Source: Notospermus geniculatus (Eukaryota; Nemertea; Pilidiophora; Heteronemertea; Lineidae). Taken from it: a stretch of DNA of 64,000 nt. Below are positions 60,901 to 64,000 of the stretch, in pieces. The notes below the pieces were generated by a model. It had not been told where the DNA came from, did not search any database, and saw nothing but the letters and a program-made list of their open reading frames with translations. The DNA is taken from NCBI GenBank assembly GCA_002633025.1, contig NMRB01000051.1:309216-373215 (forward strand). The letters run 5' to 3'. Each line of letters opens with the position of its first letter. Position 1 is the stretch's first letter. The translations under genes were made by a program, and so were the position numbers.

Positions 60901-63629
60901 ATGCACGGTGTGTAACTAATAAGTACAGGTGTCGATTCCCCGCTCGAGATAAACGTTGTACTTGTCCGCACGGATTGCAATGCTGCAGGTGTAAGTACAT
61001 CGTTAGTGCAAATTCTACAGAGATGCCTATTACATGTAGAAGTGTCTAAACTAGATTTTTCATTTCTATCGCAAATCAGGCAGGAAACCAGGCTGGGTTG
61101 ATTTATGGATGTAATAGGGTCACAAATAACGTCGGTTTTCCCCAAAGAGAATTACTGCCAATATTTTGCAAACAGAGGTATAACATTCGTGTTTCCGGTT
61201 TGATCAATTTCCAAGTTCAACTAAGTGAGATTCGCCAAACGTATATGGAACATTAGTCGTCGATTTTCTTGCAAGTCCTTTCTCTACTTCTTGACATACA
61301 TCCAGAAATTATTGAAGAAAAAAAGAAAAAGTTAGTGTACGGGGGGTCGTGTAATCGCTTCAACCGTGAAATCAGTCTTTACATTCCCTACCTATTATAC
61401 TTCAGTTTTCTGCCAAAGCCGGAAATGCAAAGGAATATGCAGGACGAGGTGTCCAAAAGGCTTGATCGTCGATAGGATCAATAAGTACTGTAACTGCCCA
61501 CCAGGAAAGTATTGCTGCAAAGGTACGTTGTTGAAAAAGACAGCAGAAGTAGCGTTATGAACTATCTAAACTCACTGGGAGCATACAGAAGTGAAATAGG
61601 AATAGGTTACCAAAATTCATCAGTAGGCCTCCAAATTGACAGATACACAGAAGAAAAAAATCAACTCGAGTGGAGACACGGAGTCTCACTTTAGGGACAA
61701 AATGGTTCGAAACACTATTTTGACTCAAAATGAAACAGAAAATATTTTGGCGCGAGACAATGACATTTTGGCCAAAAATATTCTCTCAGATCGAGACTGT
61801 CTGTATCTCAACCCAAAATATTTTCTCTCGGAACGAGGTGTCATTGTCTCGGGCCGAAATATTTTCTGTTTTTTTTTAGTCAAAAAGTATTTCGAACCAT
61901 TTTGTCAATAAAGTGAGACTTTGAGTCTCCACTCGAGTTGATTTTTTTCCGGTGAACCGGTATTTAAGTGAAACAGTGTGTTAACTTGGTCCTTAAAGTT
62001 ATAAAGAATTCGTAGGCCCAAGTTTAGAATGCTCCTCAACGTAAAGGGGTTCCTCTCTGTTGTGAACACATAGCCTAGAGGAACTCCTTCACGTTGAGGA
62101 GCATTCTAAAATACGGGCCCTGTGTATGCTGTGTATATTTCTTCCATGATTCTCTCCTGGTCATCTCGGTTCACTGAGGCTCACCTTCTGAGCGACATGC
62201 GACTGTTTTTACCAGAGCGGGTACAATGATAATATAAGTTATAATGAACAAGAAGTCAATCTCCAGAATTCACGAATTTTCGACCCCAACCGGGGTCTTT
62301 TTCAAGTGGAACTTTACAATCTGAAACTCCAGACAAGGAGTCCGGAGTTTCAGATTGTAAAGTTCCACTTGAAAAAGACCCCGGTTGGGGTCGAAAATTC
62401 GTGAATTCTGGAGATTGACTTCTTGTTCATTATCATTTAGTGTGTCAATTTTGTGCCTTTTGTACCTTGATAATATAAGTTAGATATACAGTCAAATGTC
62501 ACAACGTGTAACACGATTTTTGCAGCACCAACATGCTACAAGTGTAGCAAATATACCAGATGTGTTCTGAGGAGGTTTGGATGTAGATATCCTGCACCGA
62601 GACACTGTACATGTCCACCTAAGTTCATATGCTGTCGTTGTAAGTATATATGCCAATTGATTCCCATGATGTTGCACATCGATATTCAATAAATTAAGGG
62701 AAAAAAGAAAGAATTGAAAGCAATGACGAAGAAAAGGAAAATAGGTCAGGGCGACACATGCCTTGACAACTCAGGGGGTTCTTAATAGCGCTCGTCCCTT
62801 TGTCTCTGCTCATGAGAACCCCTGGTTAGCTCAGGATGGGGCGATAGGTAACTCCTCTTGATGCTGTGGAAGTCCACGACCTCTCCTGTCCTGAAGACAC
62901 ATACGTTTTTGCTTGAGAAGAACGCAGCTGCAGTTGAAGTCACTTGCTTATCTATTTTTTTCCAGACCGATGCAATCATGGCGCTTGCAGGGGCCGTTGT
63001 CACAAAGGCAGCAGCTGTGGCTCTAGATATGTACGAGTGAGACACAGGATATGCACATGTCCAAGAGGTCGAGTGTGTTGCAAAGGTTTGTGTCTGGGTA
63101 TTGTGGTGCGAAACAATAATGATCAGGGCAGACCGCCGAGAAAGTCCGATACATCCTCCCACAGCAGGGGTTTTTACCTCGCTCCTCTTCATCCACTCAC
63201 ACACTAACGATGTGTGCGAGTGTATATGAAGAGGAACGAGACCAGATAGTGCGCCGGTAGCACTATCGAACTTTCTCTGCGGTTGGCCCTGGCTGATTTA
63301 GAACAACCGATAAATCGAGTTAATTCTAGTGCGACGTCGATCTGAATAAACTATTGAACACTTAACTGGGGAGGACAGAATGCATCCACGTTAAGTGTAC
63401 TGTAGGCCTATATAGAGACAGTTTTCTCAAAGCCCACGAATACTTAGGCCTACCCACTGCATTTAATTCAAAAATAAACTCATCACCGTTACCTGGTATT
63501 TTTTACATTCAGCTCCTTACTGTACCAGATGTAACCCATATGCCAAATGTGTGCCACGACGTCACTCCTGCAAGTGGCCAATAACGACGCCAGCCTGCGA
63601 TTGTCCAGCAGGAAAGAAGTGCTGTCGCT
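33843..63629 (+). CDS. Giant secreted alternating Cys-rich repeat protein (39 exons visible, 3' end beyond window)
   Basis: A signal-peptide exon is followed by 38 exons of 102-129 nt, every one flanked by AG...GT and in phase 1-1. Joined, they give about 1,518 residues without a stop. Each exon is one module with eight cysteines (seven in five cases) ending C-x-C-x5-CC. Two module types alternate: A (often xPTC...C...YAxCVP...C...CTCP...CC) and B (often FxC...CGGxC...CP...CNCPPG..CC). Arg and Lys are abundant and acidic residues are few. I do not recognise a named family. The type B cysteine spacing, minus C2 and C5, fits beta-/big-defensins, so an extracellular defence or structural role is inferred. 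Alternatives are a byssus/mucus-type structural protein or inhibitor-like knottin repeats. The exon calls are strong; the function is unknown. Confidence 0.85.
34387..34498. mobile_element. Repeat of the 'catcctcccacagcagggg' family in Cys-rich intron 1
   Basis: gcatcctcccacagcagggg begins it and cctgatattctcaggatgtg ends it, with cttcatccgttcacag and ggtgacgaagggagcgagc as mirrored arms. Confidence 0.7.
34904..35005 (+). CDS. Cys-rich exon 2 (module A1)
   Basis: Cys spacing 2-4-6-7-1-5-0. The first cysteine is formed across the splice (T|GT). It is the shortest module (34 residues), with CNCPRGWRCC. It joins exon 3 with a Phe codon. Confidence 0.85.
35155..35275. mobile_element. Foldback MITE in Cys-rich intron 2
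   Basis: tatgaataaagactagcaga is mirrored by cgttagtcctttattcata, with matching aagcttttac-type inner arms. Confidence 0.7.
35329..35588. mobile_element. hAT-like MITE with possible 8-bp target duplication
   Basis: The ends tagactggtcccctgtcgta and tacgacaggggaccagtcta are exact inverted repeats. They are flanked by atgccaat at 35321-35328 and 35589-35596. A single related end lies at about 12529. Confidence 0.8.
35616..35893. mobile_element. Foldback-like repeat, partly repeated at 37820-38078
   Basis: aaggccaccgtacacgat and atgtatggtggcctta form the ends. The interior with ttggaaggaaatatttcgca is repeated before exon 6 as part of the B-A-B duplication. Confidence 0.6.
35989..36111 (+). 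CDS. Cys-rich exon 3 (module B1)
   Basis: Spacing 4-3-4-12-1-5, seven cysteines: the usual final CC is CY (GYHCYRK). Sequence begins FYCTTPGCHGQC. Duplicated as exon 6. Confidence 0.85.
36285..36505 (+). mobile_element. tRNA-derived SINE, copy 3
   Basis: The head has tagcctggtggttatcacgt (A box) and cccgggttcgaattcagc (B box). The body ends in tggccctgatggaaagagca. Located just before exon 4. Confidence 0.8.
36542..36658 (+). CDS. Cys-rich exon 4 (module A2)
   Basis: Spacing 3-4-6-8-1-5-0. Begins LTNCERYCKYSQC and ends HCCQ. Preceded closely by a SINE. Duplicated as exon 7 with one silent change. Confidence 0.85.
36957..37073 (+). CDS. Cys-rich exon 5 (module B2)
   Basis: Spacing 2-3-6-11-1-5 with seven cysteines; the final pair is CL (GYRCLK). 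Begins FWCRKCGGQC. The intron before it holds a short N run. Confidence 0.85.
37289..37425. mobile_element. Foldback MITE, 'gggccgtattcaaaaagggt' type
   Basis: gggccgtattcaaaaagggt is mirrored by acccttttgaatacggccc, with tagacgcgtgtaacttcgtc / gaagttacacgcgtct inside. A diverged relative lies at 56121-56258. Confidence 0.85.
38176..38298 (+). CDS. Cys-rich exon 6 (module B3, copy of exon 3)
   Basis: Identical protein to exon 3; one synonymous base change. It follows another B exon, breaking the alternation because the duplicated block is B-A-B. Confidence 0.85.
38463..38810 (+). mobile_element. tRNA-derived SINE, copy 4, interrupted by a MITE
   Basis: Duplicate of the SINE at 36285, split after cacttagcaagcgcctgg by the stem-loop element at 38517-38623. 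Confidence 0.8.
38517..38623. mobile_element. Stem-loop MITE inserted in a SINE
   Basis: acccatattcataaaactac is mirrored by the right end gtttgtgaatatggaccc. The uninterrupted site at 36325-36340 proves insertion. The flanks read TGG on both sides (3-bp target duplication, allowing for ambiguity). Confidence 0.88.
38842..38958 (+). CDS. Cys-rich exon 7 (module A3, copy of exon 4)
   Basis: Identical protein to exon 4. The single change is in the junction codon (TTG to TTA, both Leu). Confidence 0.85.
39237..39353 (+). CDS. Cys-rich exon 8 (module B4, copy of exon 5)
   Basis: Identical protein to exon 5 with two silent changes (Tyr and Arg codons). Seven cysteines. Its last base C joins GA of exon 9 to give Arg after Lys. 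Confidence 0.85.
39452..39583. mobile_element. Foldback MITE, 'agggaggtttcgcaagcgcc' type
   Basis: Near-perfect palindrome with ends agggaggtttcgcaagcgcc and ggcgcttgcgaaacctccct. A degraded sibling follows at 39584-39700 and another before it at 37160-37290. Confidence 0.85.
39955..40074 (+). CDS. Cys-rich exon 9 (module A4)
   Basis: Spacing 5-4-6-7-1-5-0. Contains KYCKYAKCVSTRYRC and ends LQCCR. Donor is CGAT|GTGAGT. Confidence 0.85.
40458..40482 (+). pseudogene. Truncated copy of the start of exon 10
   Basis: A roughly 150-bp block (40334-40482) repeats 40661-40812, including tatttttttcag and the first 25 bases of exon 10, then breaks off into unrelated sequence. It has an intact acceptor but no exon body or donor. 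Confidence 0.75.
40788..40907 (+). CDS. Cys-rich exon 10 (module B5)
   Basis: Spacing 4-3-4-11-1-5, seven cysteines; CC is replaced by CW (EHCWSK). It is the last of the five seven-Cys B modules. A broken copy of its first 25 bases lies at 40458. Confidence 0.85.
41401..41517 (+). CDS. Cys-rich exon 11 (module A5)
   Basis: Spacing 3-4-6-8-1-5-0. NTCVKNCKYGACVPLKYNC then CQCPGRQKCC. Donor GTGCGT is weaker than its neighbours. Confidence 0.83.
41708..41758. repeat. Perfect hairpin in Cys-rich intron 11
   Basis: accttggaggaattatactg is followed at once by cagtataattcctccaaggt. Confidence 0.85.
41929..42057 (+). CDS. Cys-rich exon 12 (module B6)
   Basis: Spacing 5-3-5-13-1-5-0; at 129 nt the longest module, and the first B with the full CC. 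FYCESRSYCGGKC ... CRCPPGWTCCK. Confidence 0.87.
42287..42403 (+). CDS. Cys-rich exon 13 (module A6)
   Basis: Spacing 2-5-6-8-1-5-0. ITCPRCGHDTRCIPKG ... CTCPANKKCC. Starts with GA, giving Arg after the Lys that ends exon 12 (a KR pair). Confidence 0.87.
42861..42977 (+). CDS. Cys-rich exon 14 (module B7)
   Basis: Spacing 5-3-4-10-1-5-0. YTCTDRRGCKGTC ... CTCPRNYVCCT. The junction residue is Tyr instead of the usual Phe. Confidence 0.86.
43097..43216 (+). CDS. Cys-rich exon 15 (module A7)
   Basis: Spacing 3-5-6-8-1-5-0. PDCERRCGTTAKCVPSNF ... CSCPARFKCCT. Confidence 0.87.
43268..43393. mobile_element. Foldback MITE in intron 15
   Basis: gggctgtattttagaacgtt is mirrored by aacgttctagaatacgggcc; an inner taaggt / accttaa arm is also mirrored. 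Confidence 0.8.
43603..43710 (+). CDS. Cys-rich exon 16 (module B8)
   Basis: Spacing 3-3-3-10-1-5-0, one of the two shortest B modules (36 codons). FNCRTRCGGQCLRHC ... CKCPPGRVCCV. The C4 position is followed by Gly instead of Pro. Confidence 0.86.
44080..44285. repeat. 'gacacctctc' repeat cluster in intron 16
   Basis: Several agacacctctc / ggacacctctc motifs end in an inverted gagatgtccttaatagagagg. It may be the eroded end of a DNA transposon. Confidence 0.5.
44712..44822 (+). CDS. Cys-rich exon 17 (module A8)
   Basis: Spacing 3-5-6-5-1-5-0; it has the shortest C4-C5 loop of the A modules. PTCRPRCGGYAWCVHF ... CSCPKYKKCC. Confidence 0.86.
45117..45619. mobile_element. MITE with exact 'gataccataaaggaatcaac' ends
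   Basis: The right end gttgattcctttatggtgata is the inverted partner (about 30 bp, one mismatch) 500 bp away, in intron 17. A single degraded end is seen at about 57716. Confidence 0.8.
45861..45974 (+). CDS. Cys-rich exon 18 (module B9)
   Basis: Spacing 4-3-3-11-1-5-0. FFCQSPGCGGRCLRSCP ... CKCRPPFKCCK. Donor GTAATG is suboptimal. It is followed directly by another B exon. Confidence 0.84.
46212..46443. mobile_element. MITE, 'agcctggcaacatctatctt' ends
   Basis: The right end aagatagatgttgccagact mirrors the left; ggaatgcgg / ccgcattcc continue the arm. Intron 18. Confidence 0.82.
46669..46785 (+). CDS. Cys-rich exon 19 (module B10)
   Basis: Spacing 4-3-5-10-1-5-0. KCETRGCGGRCIKKKYCP ... 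CNCRRGYVCCI. It closely resembles exon 26, so these two share recent ancestry. It joins exon 18 with Val. Confidence 0.85.
46985..47312 (-). mobile_element. Second tRNA-derived SINE type, minus strand, plus partial repeat
   Basis: Read on the minus strand, ggggatttggcctagtggtt (A box) and cgtgggttcgattctggtag (B box) form a tRNA-like head at 47105-46985. The 3' part is repeated at about 47240-47312. A truncated relative lies at about 7640-7715. Confidence 0.7.
47480..47690. mobile_element. Foldback with 'cgaccccaatcgggatcttc' arms
   Basis: aagtcgtctccgaat...ttcgaccccaatcggg is mirrored by ccccgattggagccgacttt. An inner hairpin (agaagagatcccaga / tctgggatctcttct) lies between. Same motif class as 58890 and 62262. 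Confidence 0.65.
47773..47892 (+). CDS. Cys-rich exon 20 (module A9)
   Basis: Spacing 2-6-6-8-1-5-0. PTCQRCLPGYSRCLPKKF ... CTCPRNTRCCL. Confidence 0.87.
47993..48470. repeat. Dispersed repeat, 'aaagcactactgcatgcatt' type
   Basis: Shares tgcatgcattaggctt, gtgacgtcaacctttg and gaatttatcaagtgatgaaa motifs, in altered arrangement, with the copies near 11000, 15500 and 40157. Confidence 0.55.
48513..48629 (+). CDS. Cys-rich exon 21 (module B11)
   Basis: Spacing 5-3-4-10-1-5-0. FLCHHRRHCGGYCRKGKCP ... CQCPPGYSCCK. Confidence 0.87.
48806..48922 (+). CDS. Cys-rich exon 22 (module A10)
   Basis: Spacing 3-5-5-8-1-5-0. GCRRYCGRQSGCVKKKEC ... CSCPKGKICC. The intron before it is unusually short (176 bp). 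Confidence 0.86.
48994..49246. mobile_element. MITE, 'ttaaaggagctggacgtcca' ends
   Basis: The right end tggacgtccagctcctttaa is an exact inverted match; agttgtaaaca / tgtttacaact extends the arm to about 30 bp. Intron 22. Confidence 0.88.
49425..49554. mobile_element. Foldback MITE, 'agggagttttcgcaaagccc' family
   Basis: tatagggagttttcgcaaag is mirrored by ctttgcgaaaactctata, with cgaaacgccaa / ttggcgtttc inside. The longer copy is at 26797. Confidence 0.85.
49695..49814 (+). CDS. Cys-rich exon 23 (module B12)
   Basis: Spacing 4-3-6-10-1-5-0. FICGTGPCGGFCQSKKKSCP ... CNCRPGYKCCK. Donor GTACTC is weak. Confidence 0.85.
49927..50867. mobile_element. Two tandemly placed MITEs with 'cactgttagaaa' ends
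   Basis: Copies at about 49927-50265 and 50586-50867 both begin cactgttagaaa and end tttctaacagtg. They carry gcctgcagcagagt and ttttacagatcacg inside. A third, truncated copy follows the N at 51682. Confidence 0.82.
50949..51074 (+). CDS. Cys-rich exon 24 (module A11)
   Basis: Spacing 3-5-7-9-1-5-0; the longest A module. KCRSRCGKYAKCVSAIKYKC ... CTCPYKKQCC. Duplicated with its introns as exon 25. Confidence 0.87.
51355..51607. mobile_element. Nested foldback elements (second copy at 52736-52970)
   Basis: Outer arms aagcaaggttcattggcaca / tgtgccaatgaaccttgctt enclose inner arms gttcccgaagccgtcgtaag / acgacggcttcgggaac. The second copy has lost about 20 bp of the inner loop. Confidence 0.8.
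52337..52462 (+). CDS. Cys-rich exon 25 (module A12, copy of exon 24)
   Basis: Same protein as exon 24, one silent change (Val codon). If spliced to exon 24 the junction codon is TCG (Ser). An N at 51682 marks the duplication border, so it may be an assembly duplicate. Confidence 0.7.
52983..53117. mobile_element. Foldback MITE with filled/empty site pair
   Basis: gcctgattcacaaagcacac is mirrored by gtgtgctttgtgaatcaggc. The other duplicate reads catcctggcctgcggg without it, so this is an insertion flanked by TGG on both sides. Confidence 0.9.
53299..53418 (+). CDS. Cys-rich exon 26 (module B13)
   Basis: Spacing 4-3-5-11-1-5-0. LCESRGCGGRCIKRRYCP ... CNCLRGYVCCK; a sister of exon 19. Confidence 0.87.
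54071..54187 (+). CDS. Cys-rich exon 27 (module A13)
   Basis: Spacing 3-5-5-8-1-5-0. PTCQLRCGTYARCVPRQKC ... CTCPRGKVCCW. A KR pair forms at the junction with exon 26. Confidence 0.87.
54837..54947 (+). CDS. Cys-rich exon 28 (module B14)
   Basis: Spacing 2-3-4-11-1-5-0. FLCRKCGGGCYPRSCP ... CNCRKGFRCCK. Its opening resembles exon 5 but the CC is intact. Confidence 0.87.
55019..55328. mobile_element. MITE, 'aataccccgtcacactta' ends
   Basis: The right end ctagtgtgatgggggtatta is the inverted partner. The interior has repeated ggaatnnnnggaac-like motifs and a meaningless open frame. Intron 28. Confidence 0.75.
55622..55744 (+). CDS. Cys-rich exon 29 (module A14)
   Basis: Spacing 5-4-6-8-1-5-0. 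PTCGYSRRCPYSWCVPRG ... CTCPRGKKCCQ. Shares the long first loop with exon 9. Confidence 0.87.
55855..55917. repeat. (ACATGT)n microsatellite
   Basis: About ten TACATG units form a self-complementary tract, flanked on both sides by taggcctacatg / catgtaggcctat. Confidence 0.92.
56121..56258. mobile_element. Foldback MITE related to 37289
   Basis: ggattcaaaaagggtgatca and acgaagttacacgcgtctaa with tatggccc at the end match the 37289 element, with several substitutions. Confidence 0.7.
56437..56550 (+). CDS. Cys-rich exon 30 (module B15)
   Basis: Spacing 4-3-3-11-1-5-0. FFCHHRRCGGRCKRVCPRG ... CNCPPPYKCCK. Ends in T, giving Tyr at the start of exon 31. Confidence 0.87.
56604..56842. mobile_element. 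Foldback MITE in intron 30
   Basis: cacgctggtgattcaaacac is mirrored by cgtttgaatcaccagcgtg; a second inner hairpin (ggaaggggtgac / gtcaccccttc) lies in the middle. Confidence 0.8.
57793..57912 (+). CDS. Cys-rich exon 31 (module A15)
   Basis: Spacing 2-5-6-9-1-5-0. PTCRRCNKFAQCTYKRLPC ... CTCRNNYRCC; Arg replaces the usual Pro after the C-x-C. Confidence 0.86.
57985..58090. mobile_element. Foldback in intron 31
   Basis: gctccgttaacggtaacact is mirrored by agtgttatcgttaacggagc, with cgctaacgttatt-like repeats continuing to about 58170. Confidence 0.75.
58577..58720 (+). repeat. 48-bp tandem repeat, three copies
   Basis: The unit begins atggccacatttcgatttac and ends ttgttctttt. Because 48 is a multiple of three, open frames appear on both strands, but no splice or homology support exists. 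Confidence 0.92.
58895..59115 (+). repeat. 41-bp tandem repeat, four copies, within a foldback
   Basis: ggcactttcagaatgtgcct plus gaggaagacccgagtggggtc repeats at 58931-59094. The array is bracketed by gcaaattttcgaccccactc and gagtggggtcgaaaatttgc, so one arm of a stem-loop element has been amplified. Confidence 0.9.
59234..59344 (+). CDS. Cys-rich exon 32 (module B16)
   Basis: Spacing 2-3-4-11-1-5-0. YYCRSCGGSCRRGRCPGHL ... CNCPSGQSCCK. Confidence 0.87.
59597..59716 (+). CDS. Cys-rich exon 33 (module A16)
   Basis: Spacing 2-5-6-9-1-5-0. PTCRKCSSNAQCVPRLFKC ... CTCPGKQRCCL. Confidence 0.87.
59969..60076 (+). CDS. Cys-rich exon 34 (module B17)
   Basis: Spacing 2-3-3-11-1-5-0. FFCRACNGVCRKRCPSDM ... 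CNCPPGKTCCK. The usual GG is NG. Confidence 0.87.
60871..60990 (+). CDS. Cys-rich exon 35 (module A17)
   Basis: Spacing 3-5-6-8-1-5-0. YCKKRCGGYARCVTNKYRC ... CTCPHGLQCCR. Phe-Tyr replaces Pro-Thr before C1. Confidence 0.87.
61406..61522 (+). CDS. Cys-rich exon 36 (module B18)
   Basis: Spacing 4-3-3-12-1-5-0. FFCQSRKCKGICRTRCPKG ... CNCPPGKYCCK. Confidence 0.87.
61660..61950. mobile_element. Long foldback in intron 36
   Basis: atcaactcgagtggagacac is mirrored by gagtctccactcgagttgat. gaaaatattttggcgcgaga and the mirrored gggccgaaatattttc continue the arms. Confidence 0.82.
62035..62121. mobile_element. Short foldback ending in acgggccc
   Basis: agaatgctcctcaacgtaaa is mirrored by cacgttgaggagcattcta; same end class as the elements at 37289 and 43268. 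Confidence 0.75.
62262..62415. mobile_element. Perfect 75-bp-arm palindrome in intron 36
   Basis: ctccagaattcacgaatttt is mirrored exactly by aaaattcgtgaattctggag, including the gaccccaaccggggtc core motif on each arm. Confidence 0.9.
62526..62639 (+). CDS. Cys-rich exon 37 (module A18)
   Basis: Spacing 2-5-6-7-1-5-0. PTCYKCSKYTRCVLRRFGC ... CTCPPKFICCR. Confidence 0.87.
62966..63085 (+). CDS. Cys-rich exon 38 (module B19)
   Basis: Spacing 4-3-5-11-1-5-0. YRCNHGACRGRCHKGSSC ... CTCPRGRVCCK. Donor GTTTGT lacks the usual A at +3. Gly follows C4 instead of Pro. Confidence 0.84.
63149..63300. mobile_element. Repeat of the 'catcctcccacagcagggg' family
   Basis: acatcctcccacagcagggg and cctcgctcctcttcatccac match the copy at 34387 almost exactly; cactcacacac / gtgtgcgagtg form an inner hairpin. 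Confidence 0.7.
63513..63629 (+). CDS. Cys-rich exon 39 (module A19), last visible
   Basis: Spacing 2-5-6-8-1-5-0. PYCTRCNPYAKCVPRRHSC ... CDCPAGKKCCR. Ends with a strong GTAAGT donor, so at least one more exon (probably type B) lies beyond the right edge. Confidence 0.86.
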
Positions 63630-64000
63630 GTAAGTGTTATATCGTACCTCAGTACTTGGAAGCTGATCCCACAACTCTATGGTGTGTAAGGCTGGGCGCA
63701 CATAGGCGGCAAATCTCAATGCGGTGGGGATGTTATCAAAGTCGACTGACTCGGCTGAATTGACTGACTCAGCGTTGGGTCAGTCAACTTTTAAAAACCT
63801 CTACCGCATCGAGTTTTGCCGGCCATCGCGCCTAGCTTAACAATGACAACCAATCAAAGCGCTTGTTGCTCAGCAACGACTATACTGATTGGTTGAGGGA
63901 AAGGTCCTGGATAGGGTTAGCATGTTTCCGAATTCAGATGTGAGGCGGAGTACCTCAAAAAATATTTAAAGTTGTGGTTTGGAGATGATGTTAAAGATAA

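Noticed and set aside
34904-63629. Reading each Cys-rich open frame as a separate small gene with a C-terminal Cys-Lys
   Set aside because: The final CK residues come from reading into GTAAGT donors; only exon 1 has a signal peptide, and the other exons lack starts and stops.
41929-63629. WAP, antistasin or EGF-like assignment for the Cys modules
   Set aside because: The cysteine spacing (C-x-C-x5-CC with 34-43 residue modules) does not fit those domains' patterns.

Overview
The window looks like nuclear DNA of a marine invertebrate. Coding sequence is cut into short exons by GT-AG introns. Three of the four genes are recognisable animal (metazoan) families. Intergenic DNA and introns are full of TAGGCCTA / ACATGTACATG motifs, foldback mini-transposons and tRNA-derived SINEs. 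The repeat style suggests an invertebrate deuterostome (hemichordate, echinoderm or possibly amphioxus), but this is an impression and not a proof. Runs of N at 18037-18276 and 36839-36850, and single Ns at 28072, 46486 and 51682, show a draft assembly. Some near-identical duplications could therefore be unresolved haplotypes.

Layout: (1) 340-2687, minus strand: the first four coding exons of a MAP3K20/ZAK-like mixed-lineage kinase, running off the left edge. (2) 2700-7100: intergenic, with several foldback elements and a tandem repeat that copies the splice-acceptor sequence just before the next gene. (3) 7122-14509, plus strand: a complete DRAM1/DRAM2-like autophagy modulator. Its penultimate exon exists in three homologous 89-nt versions, and the reading frame requires that exactly one be used. 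(4) 19610-24154, plus strand: a CMPK2-like nucleoside-monophosphate kinase whose 675-nt first coding exon is present twice. (5) 24555-33840: no recognisable gene; repeats, a large direct duplication and a 660-bp palindrome. (6) 33843-63629 and beyond, plus strand: the most unusual locus. A signal-peptide exon is followed by at least 38 small exons of 102-129 nt, all phase 1-1, each encoding one cysteine-rich module of 34-43 residues.

The modules fall into two types that alternate along the gene. Type A is roughly C-x(2-5)-C-x(4-6)-C-x(5-7)-C-x(5-9)-C-x-C-x5-CC. Type B is roughly C-x(2-5)-C-x3-C-x(3-6)-C-x(10-13)-C-x-C-x5-CC. There are 19 of each in the window, about 299 cysteines in about 1,490 residues, with a strong excess of Arg/Lys. 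No stop codon is reached, so the protein continues to the right. I do not recognise a described family with this A/B architecture. Type B spacing, ignoring two extra cysteines, resembles the six-cysteine beta-defensin / big-defensin pattern, so a giant secreted defensin-like polyprotein is a reasonable but unproven hypothesis.

How the genes fit together is uncertain. They are four separate transcription units. A stress kinase, an autophagy membrane protein, an immune-associated nucleotide kinase and a cationic Cys-rich secreted protein are compatible with stress or defence roles, but nothing in the sequence shows co-regulation.
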